Shown here: positions 23,101 to 32,339 of the stretch, piece after piece
Layout: each line of letters begins with the position of its first letter
How positions within the stretch are numbered: position 1 is the first letter of the stretch
Source: an uncultured Gemella sp.
GTDB taxonomy: Bacteria > Bacillota > Bacilli > Staphylococcales > Gemellaceae
Direction of reading: 5' to 3'
Length of the DNA: 64,000 bases
NCBI GenBank assembly: GCA_900555985.1
Contig: USNF01000001.1
Location: 1 to 64,000, forward strand
The notes under the pieces: generated by a model
The model's input: only the letters and a program-made list of their open reading frames with translations
Databases searched by the model: none
What the model was told of the DNA's origin: nothing
Translations under genes and position numbers: made by a program

Positions 23101-23694
23101 GATTCAGCTGCTGGAACTTGTAAACAAGCACGTAATAATAAGTTTCAAGCAATTTTACCTGTCTTTGGTAAAATATTAAATGCAGAAAAATCTTCTCATG
23201 ATAAAATTATAAGTTCCTCTAAATTAGTAGATATGATAAAAGTACTTGGCTGTGGTATCGGTCAAGATTTCGACATCTCTAAATTAAAATATCATAGAAT
23301 TATCTTGCTTTCTGATGCGGACGTCGATGGGAGTCATATTCAATGTTTACATATGACTAACTTTTATCGAATTATGCGCCCGATTATCGAAGCTGGATAT
23401 ATATATGCTGCGTGTCCTCCATTATTTACTTTGCATAAAAATAATGAAGTTAAGTATATTCTTAATGTTGAAGAATTAGAAAAAACTGATACTGAAGGTT
23501 GGGTTATAAGTCGTAATAAAGGGCTTGGTGAGCAAAGCCCTCAAGAGTTATGGGATACTACTATGAACCCTGAAACTCGTATACTTATACAAATTACAGT
23601 TGATGATATTGAAGATACTGAAGAAGCATTAAGCTTATGTATGGGTAAAGATGTAGACGCAAGAAGAGAGTTCATATTGGAGGAATTTAAATAA
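23101..23694 (+). CDS. gyrB: DNA gyrase subunit B, exon 3
   Basis: Exon 3 completes the TOPRIM domain: DSAAGTCKQARNNKFQAILP, then LSDADVDGSHIQCLH (the DxDxD metal-binding motif) and NKGLGEQSPQELWDTTM. It ends REFILEEFK, as expected for a short-form GyrB. The total length of 636 aa equals compact bacterial GyrB. GyrB drives ATP-dependent supercoiling with GyrA, encoded just downstream. Confidence 0.93.
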   Translation, partial: DSAAGTCKQARNNKFQAILPVFGKILNAEKSSHDKIISSSKLVDMIKVLGCGIGQDFDISKLKYHRIILLSDADVDGSHIQCLHMTNFYRIMRPIIEAGYIYAACPPLFTLHKNNEVKYILNVEELEKTDTEGWVISRNKGLGEQSPQELWDTTMNPETRILIQITVDDIEDTEEALSLCMGKDVDARREFILEEFK

Positions 23695-24356
23695 TGGAAT
23701 TTCTTAATTCTTTAACTTTGTATGGCAAAGTTATTTCTAATGAGAAGGAATATGAATTTGTAAATAAACTTGGTAAAACAATGGTATTTTACAAAGTCAT
23801 GTTAGAATGTATTCGCAAGAAAGATAGTGAAATAGTAGATATGATTCCTATTATTTTGGGGTATCCTCTTGCTAAAACTATTCAAGTTGGCGACTTGCTT
23901 CAAGTCGATGGTTCTGTTAGTAGTCGTAAAGCACAAGATGATGATGGTAAAAACATTATTGAAACATTTGTATTTGCGAACCATATCTTTAAAGTCAATG
24001 AAGACGAGTACGAAGAATATTGTACTCGCAATGAACATTTAATTAATGGTATTGTAACTAGAGAACCAAAAATTAGACAAATTAATAGTCATAATAAGAT
24101 TGCTTCATTTGTAGTTGCTATTCATAGACCACATGAAAATAGCACTAAAGTTGTTAGTGACTATATTCAATGTGTTGCTTGGGATAGTCTAGTTAATGAT
24201 GTAGAAGATTTTAAAATTGGCGACGAAATTTCTTTATGTGGCCGTTTCCAATCCAGAACCTACACTACTAAAGAAGAAAAAACAAGAACTATTCAAGAAG
24301 TAGTAATTAATGAAGCATCTTTATGGAAAGAAGAAGAGGCATTAAATAATGGCTAA
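23694..24356 (+). CDS. Tandem OB-fold (SSB-like) protein
   Basis: The 220-aa protein overlaps the gyrB stop by one base. Two OB-fold-like halves are visible: residues 1-100 ([34 protein letters not shown]) and 110-220 ([51 protein letters not shown]). The second half is closest to bacterial SSB/PriB. It likely binds single-stranded DNA and overlaps gyrA by eight bases. Confidence 0.75.
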   Translation: MEFLNSLTLYGKVISNEKEYEFVNKLGKTMVFYKVMLECIRKKDSEIVDMIPIILGYPLAKTIQVGDLLQVDGSVSSRKAQDDDGKNIIETFVFANHIFKVNEDEYEEYCTRNEHLINGIVTREPKIRQINSHNKIASFVVAIHRPHENSTKVVSDYIQCVAWDSLVNDVEDFKIGDEISLCGRFQSRTYTTKEEKTRTIQEVVINEASLWKEEEALNNG

Positions 24357-24600
24357 AGAAGTATTTCCAATAGGCAATGTAATTCAAGTGCCTTTTGCTG
24401 AACGTATGAAACAGCAATATATGGAATATGCTAAGTATGTAATTAATGATAGAGCAGTTCCTGATATTCGAGATGGATTAAAACCAGTTCATCGTAGAAT
24501 ATTATATGGCATGAATGAATTAAAATTGTTTTCATCTAGTAAATATAAAAAGTCGGCAAAGACTGTCGGCTATGTACTCGGGGCCTACCATCCTCACGGC
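24349..24600 (+). CDS. gyrA: DNA gyrase subunit A, exon 1
   Basis: Exon 1 encodes residues 1-84 with [20 protein letters not shown] and [15 protein letters not shown], the region next to the quinolone-binding helix. After HPHG the frame becomes unrelated and stops; the expected DSSVYDAMVNLAQNF resumes at 25815. The 5' splice point is placed after GGC (24600), although a T-ending exon at 24601 is also possible and would change Asp to Tyr at the junction. Confidence 0.9.
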
Positions 24601-24631
24601 TTATGCAATATTCATGTATTGTTCCAAAGTG

Positions 24632-24661
24632 TTGACCAATAGAAAAAAAATATTTTATAAT
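24632..24661 (+). promoter_or_regulatory. Promoter for the gyrA intron endonuclease
   Basis: TTGACC (24632-24637), 18-base spacer, TATAAT (24656-24661), about 30 bases into the intron. Confidence 0.7.
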
Positions 24662-24704
24662 AATTATAATTTAAAAAATAATTACTATAAAAAGGAGGCA
24701 TAAA

Positions 24705-25520
24705 ATGCCAGCAAAAATTCAACTTACTGAAGAACAAATAAAAGAAATGTATAGATTATTCTCTAAAGAAAAAAATACAATAGCTCAAATTGCTAAAAAA
24801 TTTAATGTTAGCAATCAAACTGTTTCTCGAAGATTGGAAGAAACATTTAATATTAAAAATTTTTCTAACAATAAATATATTTATAACGAATATTATTTTA
24901 ATGAAATTGATGACCATGATAAAGCCTATTGGTTGGGTTTTATTTTTGGCGATGGATATATTCACGAAGGCAGAAATTTATTAGTAATAAAATTAGGCGG
25001 TATTGATAAATCACATTTATATAAATTTAAAGAATGTATCCAAGCAGAAAATCCAGTGAAAATAGAATATCACAATATAACTGGAAATAAATTAGTAAAA
25101 ATAGAATTAAGTGGAAAACAAATTGTTTCTGATTTACAAAAATTAGGTGTTTTTAAAAAAGAAAATAGAAAACAAGTTCCTAATATTGATAAAAAATTTC
25201 TTCCAGATTTTATTCGTGGATTATTTGATTCAGATGGTGGGATATATAAAAACCGATTAGATTTATGTGGTTCATATGAAGTATGTAAATTTGTTCAAGA
25301 GACATTAATTGAAGAATGTGGTGCGTCTCATACTAAAATATTTTTTCATACAAATACATATAGAGTACATTTTGCTGTAAATAGATTAAATATTATTCGT
25401 TATTTATATCCAGCTAATATTGATAAAAATATTTATTTAGATAGAAAATATAAAAGAGCAAGAATAGAATCTTTACATTTATTGAATAAAAAAAATAAAC
25501 CGTCCATACTAAAACCATAA
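24705..25520 (+). CDS. LAGLIDADG homing endonuclease in gyrA intron
   Basis: The 271-aa protein has an N-terminal helix-turn-helix (TIAQIAKKFNVSNQTVSRRL), a first LAGLIDADG motif YWLGFIFGDGYIHE near residue 72 and a second IRGLFDSDGGIYKN near residue 170. A strong AAAAGGAGG site precedes the ATG. It is a shorter relative of the gyrB intron enzyme and presumably cuts intron-less gyrA at HPHG-D. Confidence 0.93.
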   Translation: MPAKIQLTEEQIKEMYRLFSKEKNTIAQIAKKFNVSNQTVSRRLEETFNIKNFSNNKYIYNEYYFNEIDDHDKAYWLGFIFGDGYIHEGRNLLVIKLGGIDKSHLYKFKECIQAENPVKIEYHNITGNKLVKIELSGKQIVSDLQKLGVFKKENRKQVPNIDKKFLPDFIRGLFDSDGGIYKNRLDLCGSYEVCKFVQETLIEECGASHTKIFFHTNTYRVHFAVNRLNIIRYLYPANIDKNIYLDRKYKRARIESLHLLNKKNKPSILKP

Positions 25521-25814
25521 TATAAGGTATGGATTATGAGAGCGGAATTAAGCGGGGAGGGTTTAACATCCTAATCCGAGTCCGAAGGCTAATCTTAAAA
25601 AATTAGTCAGGCGCAACGCATAGGCAATGAACCTTACTTTTTGTAAGAATATAATTTGCCCACGAGGCCGCTCTGTGCTTATGGAATATTTTATTTTTAA
25701 TAAAATATTAATGCATAAAAAGATATGCTATGCTGGGTTAGAAATGACTAACCGATGAAAATGAGGGAAACCTCCAGAGGTCAAGATAAAAAACTTGGCG
25801 ATAATAACAAACAG

Positions 25815-28025
25815 GATTCGTCTGTTTATGACGCGATGGTAAACCTAGCACAAAATTTTAATTTACGTTATCCATTAGTAGATGGTAAAGGTAATTTTGG
25901 TAGTTTAGACCGCGACCCTAGCGCAGCTCAAAGATATACCGAGTGCCGTTTAAGTAGGGTTGGGGACATTATGTTAAAAGATGTAGATAAGAATACTGTG
26001 CCAATGAAGTTGAATTATGATGAGACTGAATACGAGCCAGAAGTATTACCTACATTATTCCCAGCATTATTAGCTAATCCTACAACAGGGATTGCCGTTG
26101 GTTTAACATCATCTTTCTTACCTCATAACGTAAAAGATGTATATCAAGCTATTGATGTCATCTTTAAAAATTTACTAGAAGAAAAAGAAACTTCTATTGA
26201 TGAAGTTATCGATATTATTAAGGCTCCAGATTTTCCGACTGGTGGCGAAATTTTAGGCTATGCTGATGCTATAAAAGCATATAAAGAAGGTCATGGTAAA
26301 GTAATACTTCGAGGAAAGTATCATACAGAAGACAAAAAGAATAAAATCTTAATTGTATTCGATGAAATCCCTTGGGGTATTTGTAAAAAGAATACGGTTA
26401 CTAAAATAGTTGAGTTAAGTAAAGAAAAGCTTGCAGATATTACAGAAATTCGTGACGAGTCTAATATGGATGGCGTTCGAATTGTAATCGAATGCAAGAA
26501 AACAGCTAATGTGGATTGGATTATTAAAAATATTTTTAAATATACAGATATGCAATCTAATGTTAGTATGCGTCATGTTGCTTTACAAGATGGAAAACCA
26601 AGAGTTAATTTAACTTTATTAGAAATGTTAGAAGCATTTATTGAACATGCAATTACGGTAATTCGCAATAGATGCCAATATGACTATAATAAATTAGATG
26701 AGCGTTTCCATATTGTAGAAGCTATTACTAAAGCTCTCGAAACTAAAAATGTAACTATCGAATTAGTATCTAATGCTACTTCATTAAATGAATCTGTAGA
26801 GTCTTTAAAAGAACGATATGCTTTTGATGATAAACAAGCAAAGGCAGTTGCTAATTTAAGATTATATACTTTAAATGAAGAATCAATTCAAAAATATAAT
26901 GAAGAATATGAAGAATTAAATACTAAGATGAATTTCTTATCCAATATTCTTCATAATGAAATGGAATTAATTAAATACACACGTTCTGAAATTCAACAAG
27001 TTGCAAAACAATTTGAAAAAGATGAACGTAAAACAGCTATTGTAGATTATGTTGATGAAAACATTGACCAACGTGACTTCATTAAAAATGAAGATGTAGT
27101 TGTAGCCATTACTCATAACAATATGATTAAAGCTGTAAAGGCAAATGAATATTCTGCACAAAATCGTGGTGGTAAAGGTGTTAATGCCAATACTCGTGAA
27201 GATGATTTTGTAACGCAATTATATTCTATGCAAACTCATGACGATTTAATTTTTGCGACTAATACAGGTAGATTTTTATTATTGCCTGCTTATAAAATTC
27301 CTGTAGTTTCTAAAAATGCATTAGGTAAATATATTAATAATTATATTCCTCTTCAAGAAGGAGAAAAAATTGTTAATGTATTATCCTATACAGATAAAGA
27401 AGACTTAATGGTTTTATTCGTAACTAAACAAGGTCGTGCTAAAATTACCTCTACTAAAGATTTGCCTACACGAGCTAGAGCGTATCGTGCTATTAAATTA
27501 AGAGATGAAGATGAATTAGTTGAATGTTCTATCGTAAAAGATTTAAATCAAGATTTAGCTTTTATTACAGAGCAAGGTATGCTAATTCACTTAAAAGCTT
27601 CATCTGTTAATATGCAATCAAGAAATTCTGGTGGCGTAAATACTGTTAAATTAAATGATGGTGATATTGTAGTTTCTTCTCTTCATGTAAAAGAAGATGG
27701 CCAAATTGCTATCATTACTAAAAATGGTATTGGTAAAGTATGTAATATCGAAGACTTTAGAATTACAAATCGTAATGCTAAAGGGTCTCGTTGTTACAAA
27801 GTTAATGAAAAGTCTGGCACTATTGTTGGTGGTGCTCCTATTGAAGATGAAAATACAATTTACATTATCACTGTAAATGGTAAAATCATTAAATTAAGAG
27901 CTGAAGATATTCCACTAAAGAAACGCACTGGACAAGGTGTTAAAATGATTCGTTTTGACGACGATGATTATGTTAATGCTATTACTGTAGGTCCTAAGGA
28001 AGAGGAGGAAGAAGCTAATGAATGA
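25815..28025 (+). CDS. gyrA: DNA gyrase subunit A, exon 2
   Basis: Exon 2 encodes 736 residues: DSSVYDAMVNLAQNF, then DPSAAQRYTECRLSR with the catalytic Tyr, LPTLFPALLANPTTGIAVG, a long coiled coil, and a C-terminal beta-pinwheel containing QNRGGKG, a close match to the GyrA-box that wraps DNA for negative supercoiling. This marks it as gyrase A rather than topoisomerase IV. The total protein is 820 aa. It overlaps the next gene by eight bases. Confidence 0.94.
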   Translation, partial: DSSVYDAMVNLAQNFNLRYPLVDGKGNFGSLDRDPSAAQRYTECRLSRVGDIMLKDVDKNTVPMKLNYDETEYEPEVLPTLFPALLANPTTGIAVGLTSSFLPHNVKDVYQAIDVIFKNLLEEKETSIDEVIDIIKAPDFPTGGEILGYADAIKAYKEGHGKVILRGKYHTEDKKNKILIVFDEIPWGICKKNTVTKIVELSKEKLADITEIRDESNMDGVRIVIECKKTANVDWIIKNIFKYTDMQSNVSMRHVALQDGKPRVNLTLLEMLEAFIEHAITVIRNRCQYDYNKLDERFHIVEAITKALETKNVTIELVSNATSLNESVESLKERYAFDDKQAKAVANLRLYTLNEESIQKYNEEYEELNTKMNFLSNILHNEMELIKYTRSEIQQVAKQFEKDERKTAIVDYVDENIDQRDFIKNEDVVVAITHNNMIKAVKANEYSAQNRGGKGVNANTREDDFVTQLYSMQTHDDLIFATNTGRFLLLPAYKIPVVSKNALGKYINNYIPLQEGEKIVNVLSYTDKEDLMVLFVTKQGRAKITSTKDLPTRARAYRAIKLRDEDELVECSIVKDLNQDLAFITEQGMLIHLKASSVNMQSRNSGGVNTVKLNDGDIVVSSLHVKEDGQIAIITKNGIGKVCNIEDFRITNRNAKGSRCYKVNEKSGTIVGGAPIEDENTIYIITVNGKIIKLRAEDIPLKKRTGQGVKMIRFDDDDYVNAITVGPKEEEEEANE

Positions 28026-28350
28026 AATGATTAAACAAGGATTTATTCAATACCTTGGTTTAGCTTCTGATGATTCTCCTCTTCAAGGAGATAATGCTCT
28101 TCAAAAAGGAATTGGTGACCTATGCGAAATTTGTTTAGAAATTTCTGTAGATAAAAATAAACATGAAAGAAATTTATTTATCTTAAAACCAATTTTTAGA
28201 GCAACTATATTTTTACTAGAAGAACGTTTACAACAAATTAAAGCTATTAAAAATGTAGATACATATACACAAGTTAAACAGTACGAAAAAAATATTCAAT
28301 TTTTACAAAATTTAGTAGACAATATCAAAGAGGAAGTTAATCATGAGTGA
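28018..28350 (+). CDS. Hypothetical helical protein (110 aa) between gyrA and recA
   Basis: It overlaps gyrA by eight bases and recA by eight, so translation is coupled through all three. The protein is mostly helical with a Leu/Ile-rich C-terminal coiled coil (AIKNVDTYTQVKQYEKNIQF). No family is recognised. Confidence 0.7.
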   Translation: MNEMIKQGFIQYLGLASDDSPLQGDNALQKGIGDLCEICLEISVDKNKHERNLFILKPIFRATIFLLEERLQQIKAIKNVDTYTQVKQYEKNIQFLQNLVDNIKEEVNHE

Positions 28351-28576
28351 AACAAAAACATTAGCTGATAAATTAGCAACGATTGATGCTATTACAGCTA
28401 AAATTAATAAAAAATATAATAAAGCTGTAATTGGTAGGATTGCTAATAATAAAGATATTGAAAAACAATTATCTATTACTCGAATTCCTACTCCATCAAT
28501 TAGTTTAAATAGTGCTATTGGTGGTGGTTTTCCTCGTAAGCGGTGTACACTCGTTGTGGGCCGCGAAGATTCGGGT
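28343..28576 (+). CDS. recA: RecA-like recombinase, exon 1
   Basis: Exon 1 encodes residues 1-78, ending at VVGREDSG, the first part of the Walker A motif GREDSGKT. ISLNSAIGGGFPRKRCTLVVG is the RecA strand-loop before it. The frame then stops at 28594. The missing KTSLVMETIAKEQ resumes at 29869 after a group I intron. Confidence 0.9.
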
Positions 28577-28590
28577 TATGTAAATATTAT

Positions 28591-28619
28591 TTGACAGGCA
28601 AAAATGATAGTGGTAAACT
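28591..28619 (+). promoter_or_regulatory. Promoter for the recA intron endonuclease
   Basis: TTGACA (28591-28596), 17-base spacer and TAAACT (28614-28619); an alternative TATACT lies at 28619-28624. It starts 15 bases into the intron. Confidence 0.6.
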
Positions 28620-28660
28620 ATACTATATAAAATATATTAAGTTAGTATAAGAGGTACCAC

Positions 28661-29602
28661 ATGGATAAAAAAATTATAAATGAAGTTATTTCATTAAGAA
28701 AACAAAGAGTAGGATATAAAAGAATAGCTAGAACACTTAATTTAACTTTTGGACAAGTATCAGATATATTAATTGATAATGGTCTATATAGTCATGTAAC
28801 AATGCCAGATGAAGAAATTATAAAAGTTTTGATAGATAATTATAATAATCACTCGATTAAAGAATTATCTAAAATGACTGGAATTGGGCAAGAAAGAATT
28901 ATGTCAATTTTAAAAATAAAAAAGGTTAAATTAAGACCGTTTGGTAGCCATAAAGGATATTATGAAAAAATTAATCATGATTATTTCAAAATAATTGATG
29001 ATGAACATAAAGCTTATTGGCTTGGTTTTTTATATGCTGATGGATATAATAATGAAAAACTTTATCAAGTTGAAATGACTTTAAAAAATGAAGATAAATA
29101 TATTCTTGAAGAATTAAAAAAAGATTGTCAATCTGTATATGATATAAAATATAAAGAAGTTAGTTTAAATGGAAAAATATTTCCATGTAATAGATTAACT
29201 TTGTATTCAAAAGAAATAAGTCAAGACTTAAAAAAACTTGGTTGTATGCAAAAAAAATCTTTAATAATTAAATTTCCAACAAAAAAACAAGTTCCGGATA
29301 ATTTAATTCACCATTTTATGCGTGGATATTTTGATGGGAATGGAAGTATTTTTGATAATAAATTTATGTTAAATAGTACTAAAGATTTTTTAGATAAATA
29401 TATTGAAAAGCTTAGAAATAATACAAATATTTCAAAGGCAGGATATTTTAGTATGGATGGTCAAGGTCATAGATGGTCACATGCTAGTAAAAAAGATTTA
29501 AATGAGATTTTTAATTATCTTTATAAAGATGCAACTATTTATCTTCATAGAAAATATAATAAATTTGTCAATAATAAAAATAGCCTCAATATTCAGAAAT
29601 GA
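28661..29602 (+). CDS. LAGLIDADG homing endonuclease in recA intron
   Basis: The 313-aa protein has an N-terminal helix-turn-helix region (KRIARTLNLTFGQVSDILI) and two LAGLIDADG motifs, YWLGFLYADGYNNE near residue 122 and MRGYFDGNGSIFDN near residue 222. The second motif has Asn in place of the usual catalytic Asp (DGNGS rather than DGDGS), so one active-site half may be altered. AAGAGG precedes the ATG. Confidence 0.92.
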   Translation: MDKKIINEVISLRKQRVGYKRIARTLNLTFGQVSDILIDNGLYSHVTMPDEEIIKVLIDNYNNHSIKELSKMTGIGQERIMSILKIKKVKLRPFGSHKGYYEKINHDYFKIIDDEHKAYWLGFLYADGYNNEKLYQVEMTLKNEDKYILEELKKDCQSVYDIKYKEVSLNGKIFPCNRLTLYSKEISQDLKKLGCMQKKSLIIKFPTKKQVPDNLIHHFMRGYFDGNGSIFDNKFMLNSTKDFLDKYIEKLRNNTNISKAGYFSMDGQGHRWSHASKKDLNEIFNYLYKDATIYLHRKYNKFVNNKNSLNIQK

Positions 29603-29868
29603 GTATTGATATTCCTTCAAATTGCTGGGAAATCGTAAAGCTTAATATACTACAACGTGATATCTTTATAAGATATGAGCGTGAATGTTACGAAAGTAGA
29701 AAAAAATATTAAGATGGTATATGGTTAAATCCTAAGTACTTTATAATTGATAATCAGCAGCCAAGCTCATAAGAGAAGGTTCAACGACTATATGGAGGAT
29801 ACCTTCAATTTAAGGTAAAGATATAGTCTAGTCCGCTAATAAATATCGGGAAACCGACGGTATAAACG

Positions 29869-30840
29869 AAAACCAGTCTCGTGATGGAGACAATTGCAAA
29901 AGAGCAAAGCCGTTCAAATACGTTTACGGCACTTTGGATTGAGTCAGAGCACTCCATGGACAAAGAATATATCGTTGATACTTTCGGTGTAGACCCTAAT
30001 CGATTAATCTTTATTCCATTTGACCCAGAAATTGGTTCTGAAGCTACTCTTGATATGGTTCAATCTATTATTGAATCTGATAGTGTAGATTTAGTAGCTA
30101 TTAATTCTTTAAAGGCTTTAATTCCTCAAAAAGAAAATGAAGCTTCTTTGACTGAAACACAAGTAGCTTTAGCGGCTCGTCAAAATGCTAAAATGTCTCG
30201 CAAATTTACAGCATTAGTAGCTAAACATAATGTAGCGTTCATTATGGTTGGACATTTGTCCACTGACATTGGAAGTATGAGTCGTGACCCACTTATCATC
30301 AGCGGTGGAGCGGCTATTCAATATTGGTCTTCTCTAACATTAGATATGAGAAAACGTTCTATTGGGCCTAGTGACCCGATTACTAAAGAAGAAGGCGTTA
30401 AGATTCATGTTAATGTTAAGAAGAATCATACTATTTCTAATCGCAACCCATATGTACAAATAGATTATTATGCTATCTTCGGTAAAGGTATTGACCAAAT
30501 GCTTGAGGTTATTGAAGAAGCATTTAATTCTGGTGTGTTAATTCAACGTGGTGCATGGATTAATTGGATTGATGGTAATGGCGAAGTAATTGAAAAATTC
30601 AATGGTCGTGCTGCGATGAAAGAATTTTTCCATAATAATCCAGATAAATGGATGGAATTTAAATCTTTATTTGATGGTTCTGCTTCTGTAAAAGAATTAT
30701 CTCAAGATGAAATTAAAGAAATTGAAAATGAATCTAAGGCTATTGAAGAAACAATTTCTGATGAGGTAAAAGCTCAAGAAGAATTAAAAAATAATCTTAA
30801 AAAGACTAAAAAGAAAAAAGCTGATAAAGAAGCTAAATAG
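29869..30840 (+). CDS. recA: RecA-like recombinase, exon 2
   Basis: Exon 2 encodes residues 79-401: KTSLVMETIAKEQ completing Walker A, ALWIESEHSMDKEYI, then VDLVAINSLKALIPQKE (Walker B region), an L1/L2-like loop region (DIGSMSRDPLIISGGAAIQYWS), and a Lys-rich tail. RecA-type proteins polymerise on single-stranded DNA and drive strand exchange. The 401-aa total is normal for phage and bacterial RecA. The Rad52-type gene downstream suggests two recombination routes. Confidence 0.92.
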   Translation, partial: KTSLVMETIAKEQSRSNTFTALWIESEHSMDKEYIVDTFGVDPNRLIFIPFDPEIGSEATLDMVQSIIESDSVDLVAINSLKALIPQKENEASLTETQVALAARQNAKMSRKFTALVAKHNVAFIMVGHLSTDIGSMSRDPLIISGGAAIQYWSSLTLDMRKRSIGPSDPITKEEGVKIHVNVKKNHTISNRNPYVQIDYYAIFGKGIDQMLEVIEEAFNSGVLIQRGAWINWIDGNGEVIEKFNGRAAMKEFFHNNPDKWMEFKSLFDGSASVKELSQDEIKEIENESKAIEETISDEVKAQEELKNNLKKTKKKKADKEAK

Positions 30841-30843
30841 TAG

Positions 30844-30884
30844 TATAATAAAAGCAGGATATAAAACATTATATCCTGCTTAAT
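30844..30884 (+). promoter_or_regulatory. TATAAT box plus hairpin after recA
   Basis: TATAAT (30844-30849) follows the recA stop, then an AGCAGGATAT/ATATCCTGCT hairpin (30853-30881) without a strong T run. Confidence 0.5.
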
Positions 30885-30906
30885 TATTTTAATAATTCTT
30901 TTGCGA

Positions 30907-30948
30907 ACCTTGTATAATATGGGTATGCCATTCCTTGGCATACTTTTT
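30907..30948 (+). promoter_or_regulatory. AACCTTGTATAAT box followed by terminator hairpin
   Basis: TATAAT (30913-30918) in the recurrent motif, then GTATGCCA (30923-30930) pairing with TGGCATAC (30936-30943) and TTTTT. The -35 element is not clear. Confidence 0.6.
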
Positions 30949-30979
30949 ATTATATGTTTCGTAGAAAGAGAGGTATTAT

Positions 30980-31624
30980 TTGTCAGAATGCGAATGGGGA
31001 CATGAGAATTGTAAACATATTGGAACTGCCAAATGTTTTGGTTGTTTAATAGATAGTCAATTATTTGAGGAAAAAGAAGTTAAAATAAAAAAGGGGCTTA
31101 ATAAACGACAACAAAAACAAGATAAACGACAGGGTTCTGGTTTTGAATACAAAAATCATGTTGCTAATTCTAAGTTATTAAAAGATGATATTAGAAGTTC
31201 AATGACTCTTAATAGTGGTGCTACTGTTATAGAGAAAGGCGATGAACAAATTCGCGGGCTTATTAATGTTATGGAAGAATTAAAAACAAGAACTGTTGAA
31301 CAAGCTCCTGGAAAAAAAACGTTTACGATTCAAGAAAAGTGGCTGTCTAAATTAAAAAGAGAAGCGTTAGCAGAAAATATGGATTTCTATTATTTAAAAT
31401 TCTCTTTTTTTGAAACAGACCCACAAGTATATATTATTACAGAGCAAGAACAAATTATGTCTATGGTGAAAACTATGGTCGAAGATAGACGTTCTAAAAA
31501 AGTTCTTGAAAGAGACAAAGAAATTCTTCTTAAACATCAAGATGTATTAAATGCTAAAATTAATGAATTAAGAGCTGAATTAGCATTAGCTAAAGAATTA
31601 GTGAAAAAAGAGGATTGGCCATGA
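30980..31624 (+). CDS. Putative Holliday-junction resolvase-type PD-(D/E)XK nuclease
   Basis: The TTG start at 30980 follows AGAGAGG. The protein is 214 aa. The core SGATVIEKGDEQI (Asp) followed by NVMEELKTRT (Glu-x-Lys) and then KKTFTIQEKWLSKLKREAL matches the PD-(D/E)XK layout of phage Holliday-junction resolvases. An N-terminal Cys/His cluster (CEWGHENCKHIGTAKCFGC) could bind zinc, and the C-terminus is a coiled coil. Placement between recA and the annealing protein supports a recombination role. Confidence 0.65.
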   Translation: MSECEWGHENCKHIGTAKCFGCLIDSQLFEEKEVKIKKGLNKRQQKQDKRQGSGFEYKNHVANSKLLKDDIRSSMTLNSGATVIEKGDEQIRGLINVMEELKTRTVEQAPGKKTFTIQEKWLSKLKREALAENMDFYYLKFSFFETDPQVYIITEQEQIMSMVKTMVEDRRSKKVLERDKEILLKHQDVLNAKINELRAELALAKELVKKEDWP

Positions 31625-32316
31625 ATGAAGAAAAAATATTACAATTAATTCAAGAGGAAAATCCAAATAATCCTTTATTATATGTTAAAAATCTTGTGAA
31701 GCCAATGATGATTAATAAAATTAATAATTATATTGAAGAATGTGATTATTGCCCTAATCGTTATTCTGGATTTAAGACAATTCCTTATGGAAATATTAAT
31801 GCTAATATTTTAATAATTTGTGAACAACCTCTACAAAGTCAATTACAATTAAATAAAGATATTGTTTCTGTATTAGAAGGTACACAAGAAAAAGAAATTT
31901 TTTCTACTGTATTTGAAGAATATAATGTAAAAGAAGAACAATTTTATTTTGTAAATATGGTAAATTGTTTGTCAAAAATTATTATTAATAATGAAACTAT
32001 AATTAGGCCATTTGCTTTTGAAGAATTAAATAGTTGCAAAATATATCTTGATAATTTAATTGAAGCTATGAACCCAAATTTAATTATTTGTTTAGGTAGT
32101 TCAGTATTTAATGTATTTAGCGATGCATCTTTTAATAAGAGTAAAAATAATTTTTTTAAGATTGGTTTTATAGATGCTATTGCTATTCAATCTCCTACAT
32201 TTTTAATTCAACAAAGAGAAATTAAAGATGAGGAGTTATGTGAACAAGAAGAATTAGAATTTATGGAAGGCTTTAAAAAAGCTTTCGATTTTTGTCATCA
32301 AAATGGATGGCTATAG
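31621..32316 (+). CDS. Uracil-DNA glycosylase family 4-like protein
   Basis: The ATG at 31621 overlaps the previous stop (ATGA) and follows AGAGG; a TTG two codons upstream is less likely. The 231-aa protein shows the UDG superfamily outline: a CDYCPNRY Cys pair near residue 41, ANILIICEQP, FYFVNMVNCLSK, NSCKIYLDNLI and NPNLIICLGSSVFN. Four Cys residues with family 4-like spacing may hold an iron-sulphur cluster. The usual catalytic GExPG motif reads ICEQPLQS, so activity is uncertain. Confidence 0.65.
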   Translation: MNEEKILQLIQEENPNNPLLYVKNLVKPMMINKINNYIEECDYCPNRYSGFKTIPYGNINANILIICEQPLQSQLQLNKDIVSVLEGTQEKEIFSTVFEEYNVKEEQFYFVNMVNCLSKIIINNETIIRPFAFEELNSCKIYLDNLIEAMNPNLIICLGSSVFNVFSDASFNKSKNNFFKIGFIDAIAIQSPTFLIQQREIKDEELCEQEELEFMEGFKKAFDFCHQNGWL

Positions 32317-32339
32317 AAGACAAAGAAAGGAAATACAAT

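Larger units (their letters stand above)
24601..25814 (+). other. Group I intron in gyrA with homing endonuclease
   Basis: The intron divides HPHG from DSSVYD in GyrA. The 5' portion holds the endonuclease gene; the last ~280 bases hold the core (GCGGAATTAAGCGGGGAGG, CTAATCCGAGTCCGAAGG, CGCAACGCATAGGCAATGAACC, AAGATATGCTATGC), which closely resembles gyrB intron 1, so the two share a recent ancestor. The exact 5' splice base is uncertain by one. Confidence 0.9.
28577..29868 (+). other. Group I intron in recA with homing endonuclease
   Basis: The intron splits the Walker A motif between Gly (GGT, 28574-28576) and Lys (AAA, 29869). Core elements in the 3' part are AATTGCTGGGAAATCG (about 29620), TGGTTAAATCCTAAGTA, AATCAGCAGCCAAGC, GGTTCAACGACTAT and AAGATATAGTCTAGTCC (about 29816). 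These match the IStron cores at 46.9 and 62 kb rather than the gyrA-type core. Confidence 0.92.

Noticed and set aside
24601..25815. gyrA splice site one base later (24601/25816)
   Set aside because: It would put T before the intron, as usual for group I introns, but would change the conserved HPHG-D to HPHG-Y; the other position is preferred though not proven.
20406..30840. Frameshifts or pseudogenes in gyrB, gyrA and recA
   Set aside because: Each break falls at a codon-exact position beside group I core sequences, and joining the exons restores the conserved motifs, so introns explain the data better.
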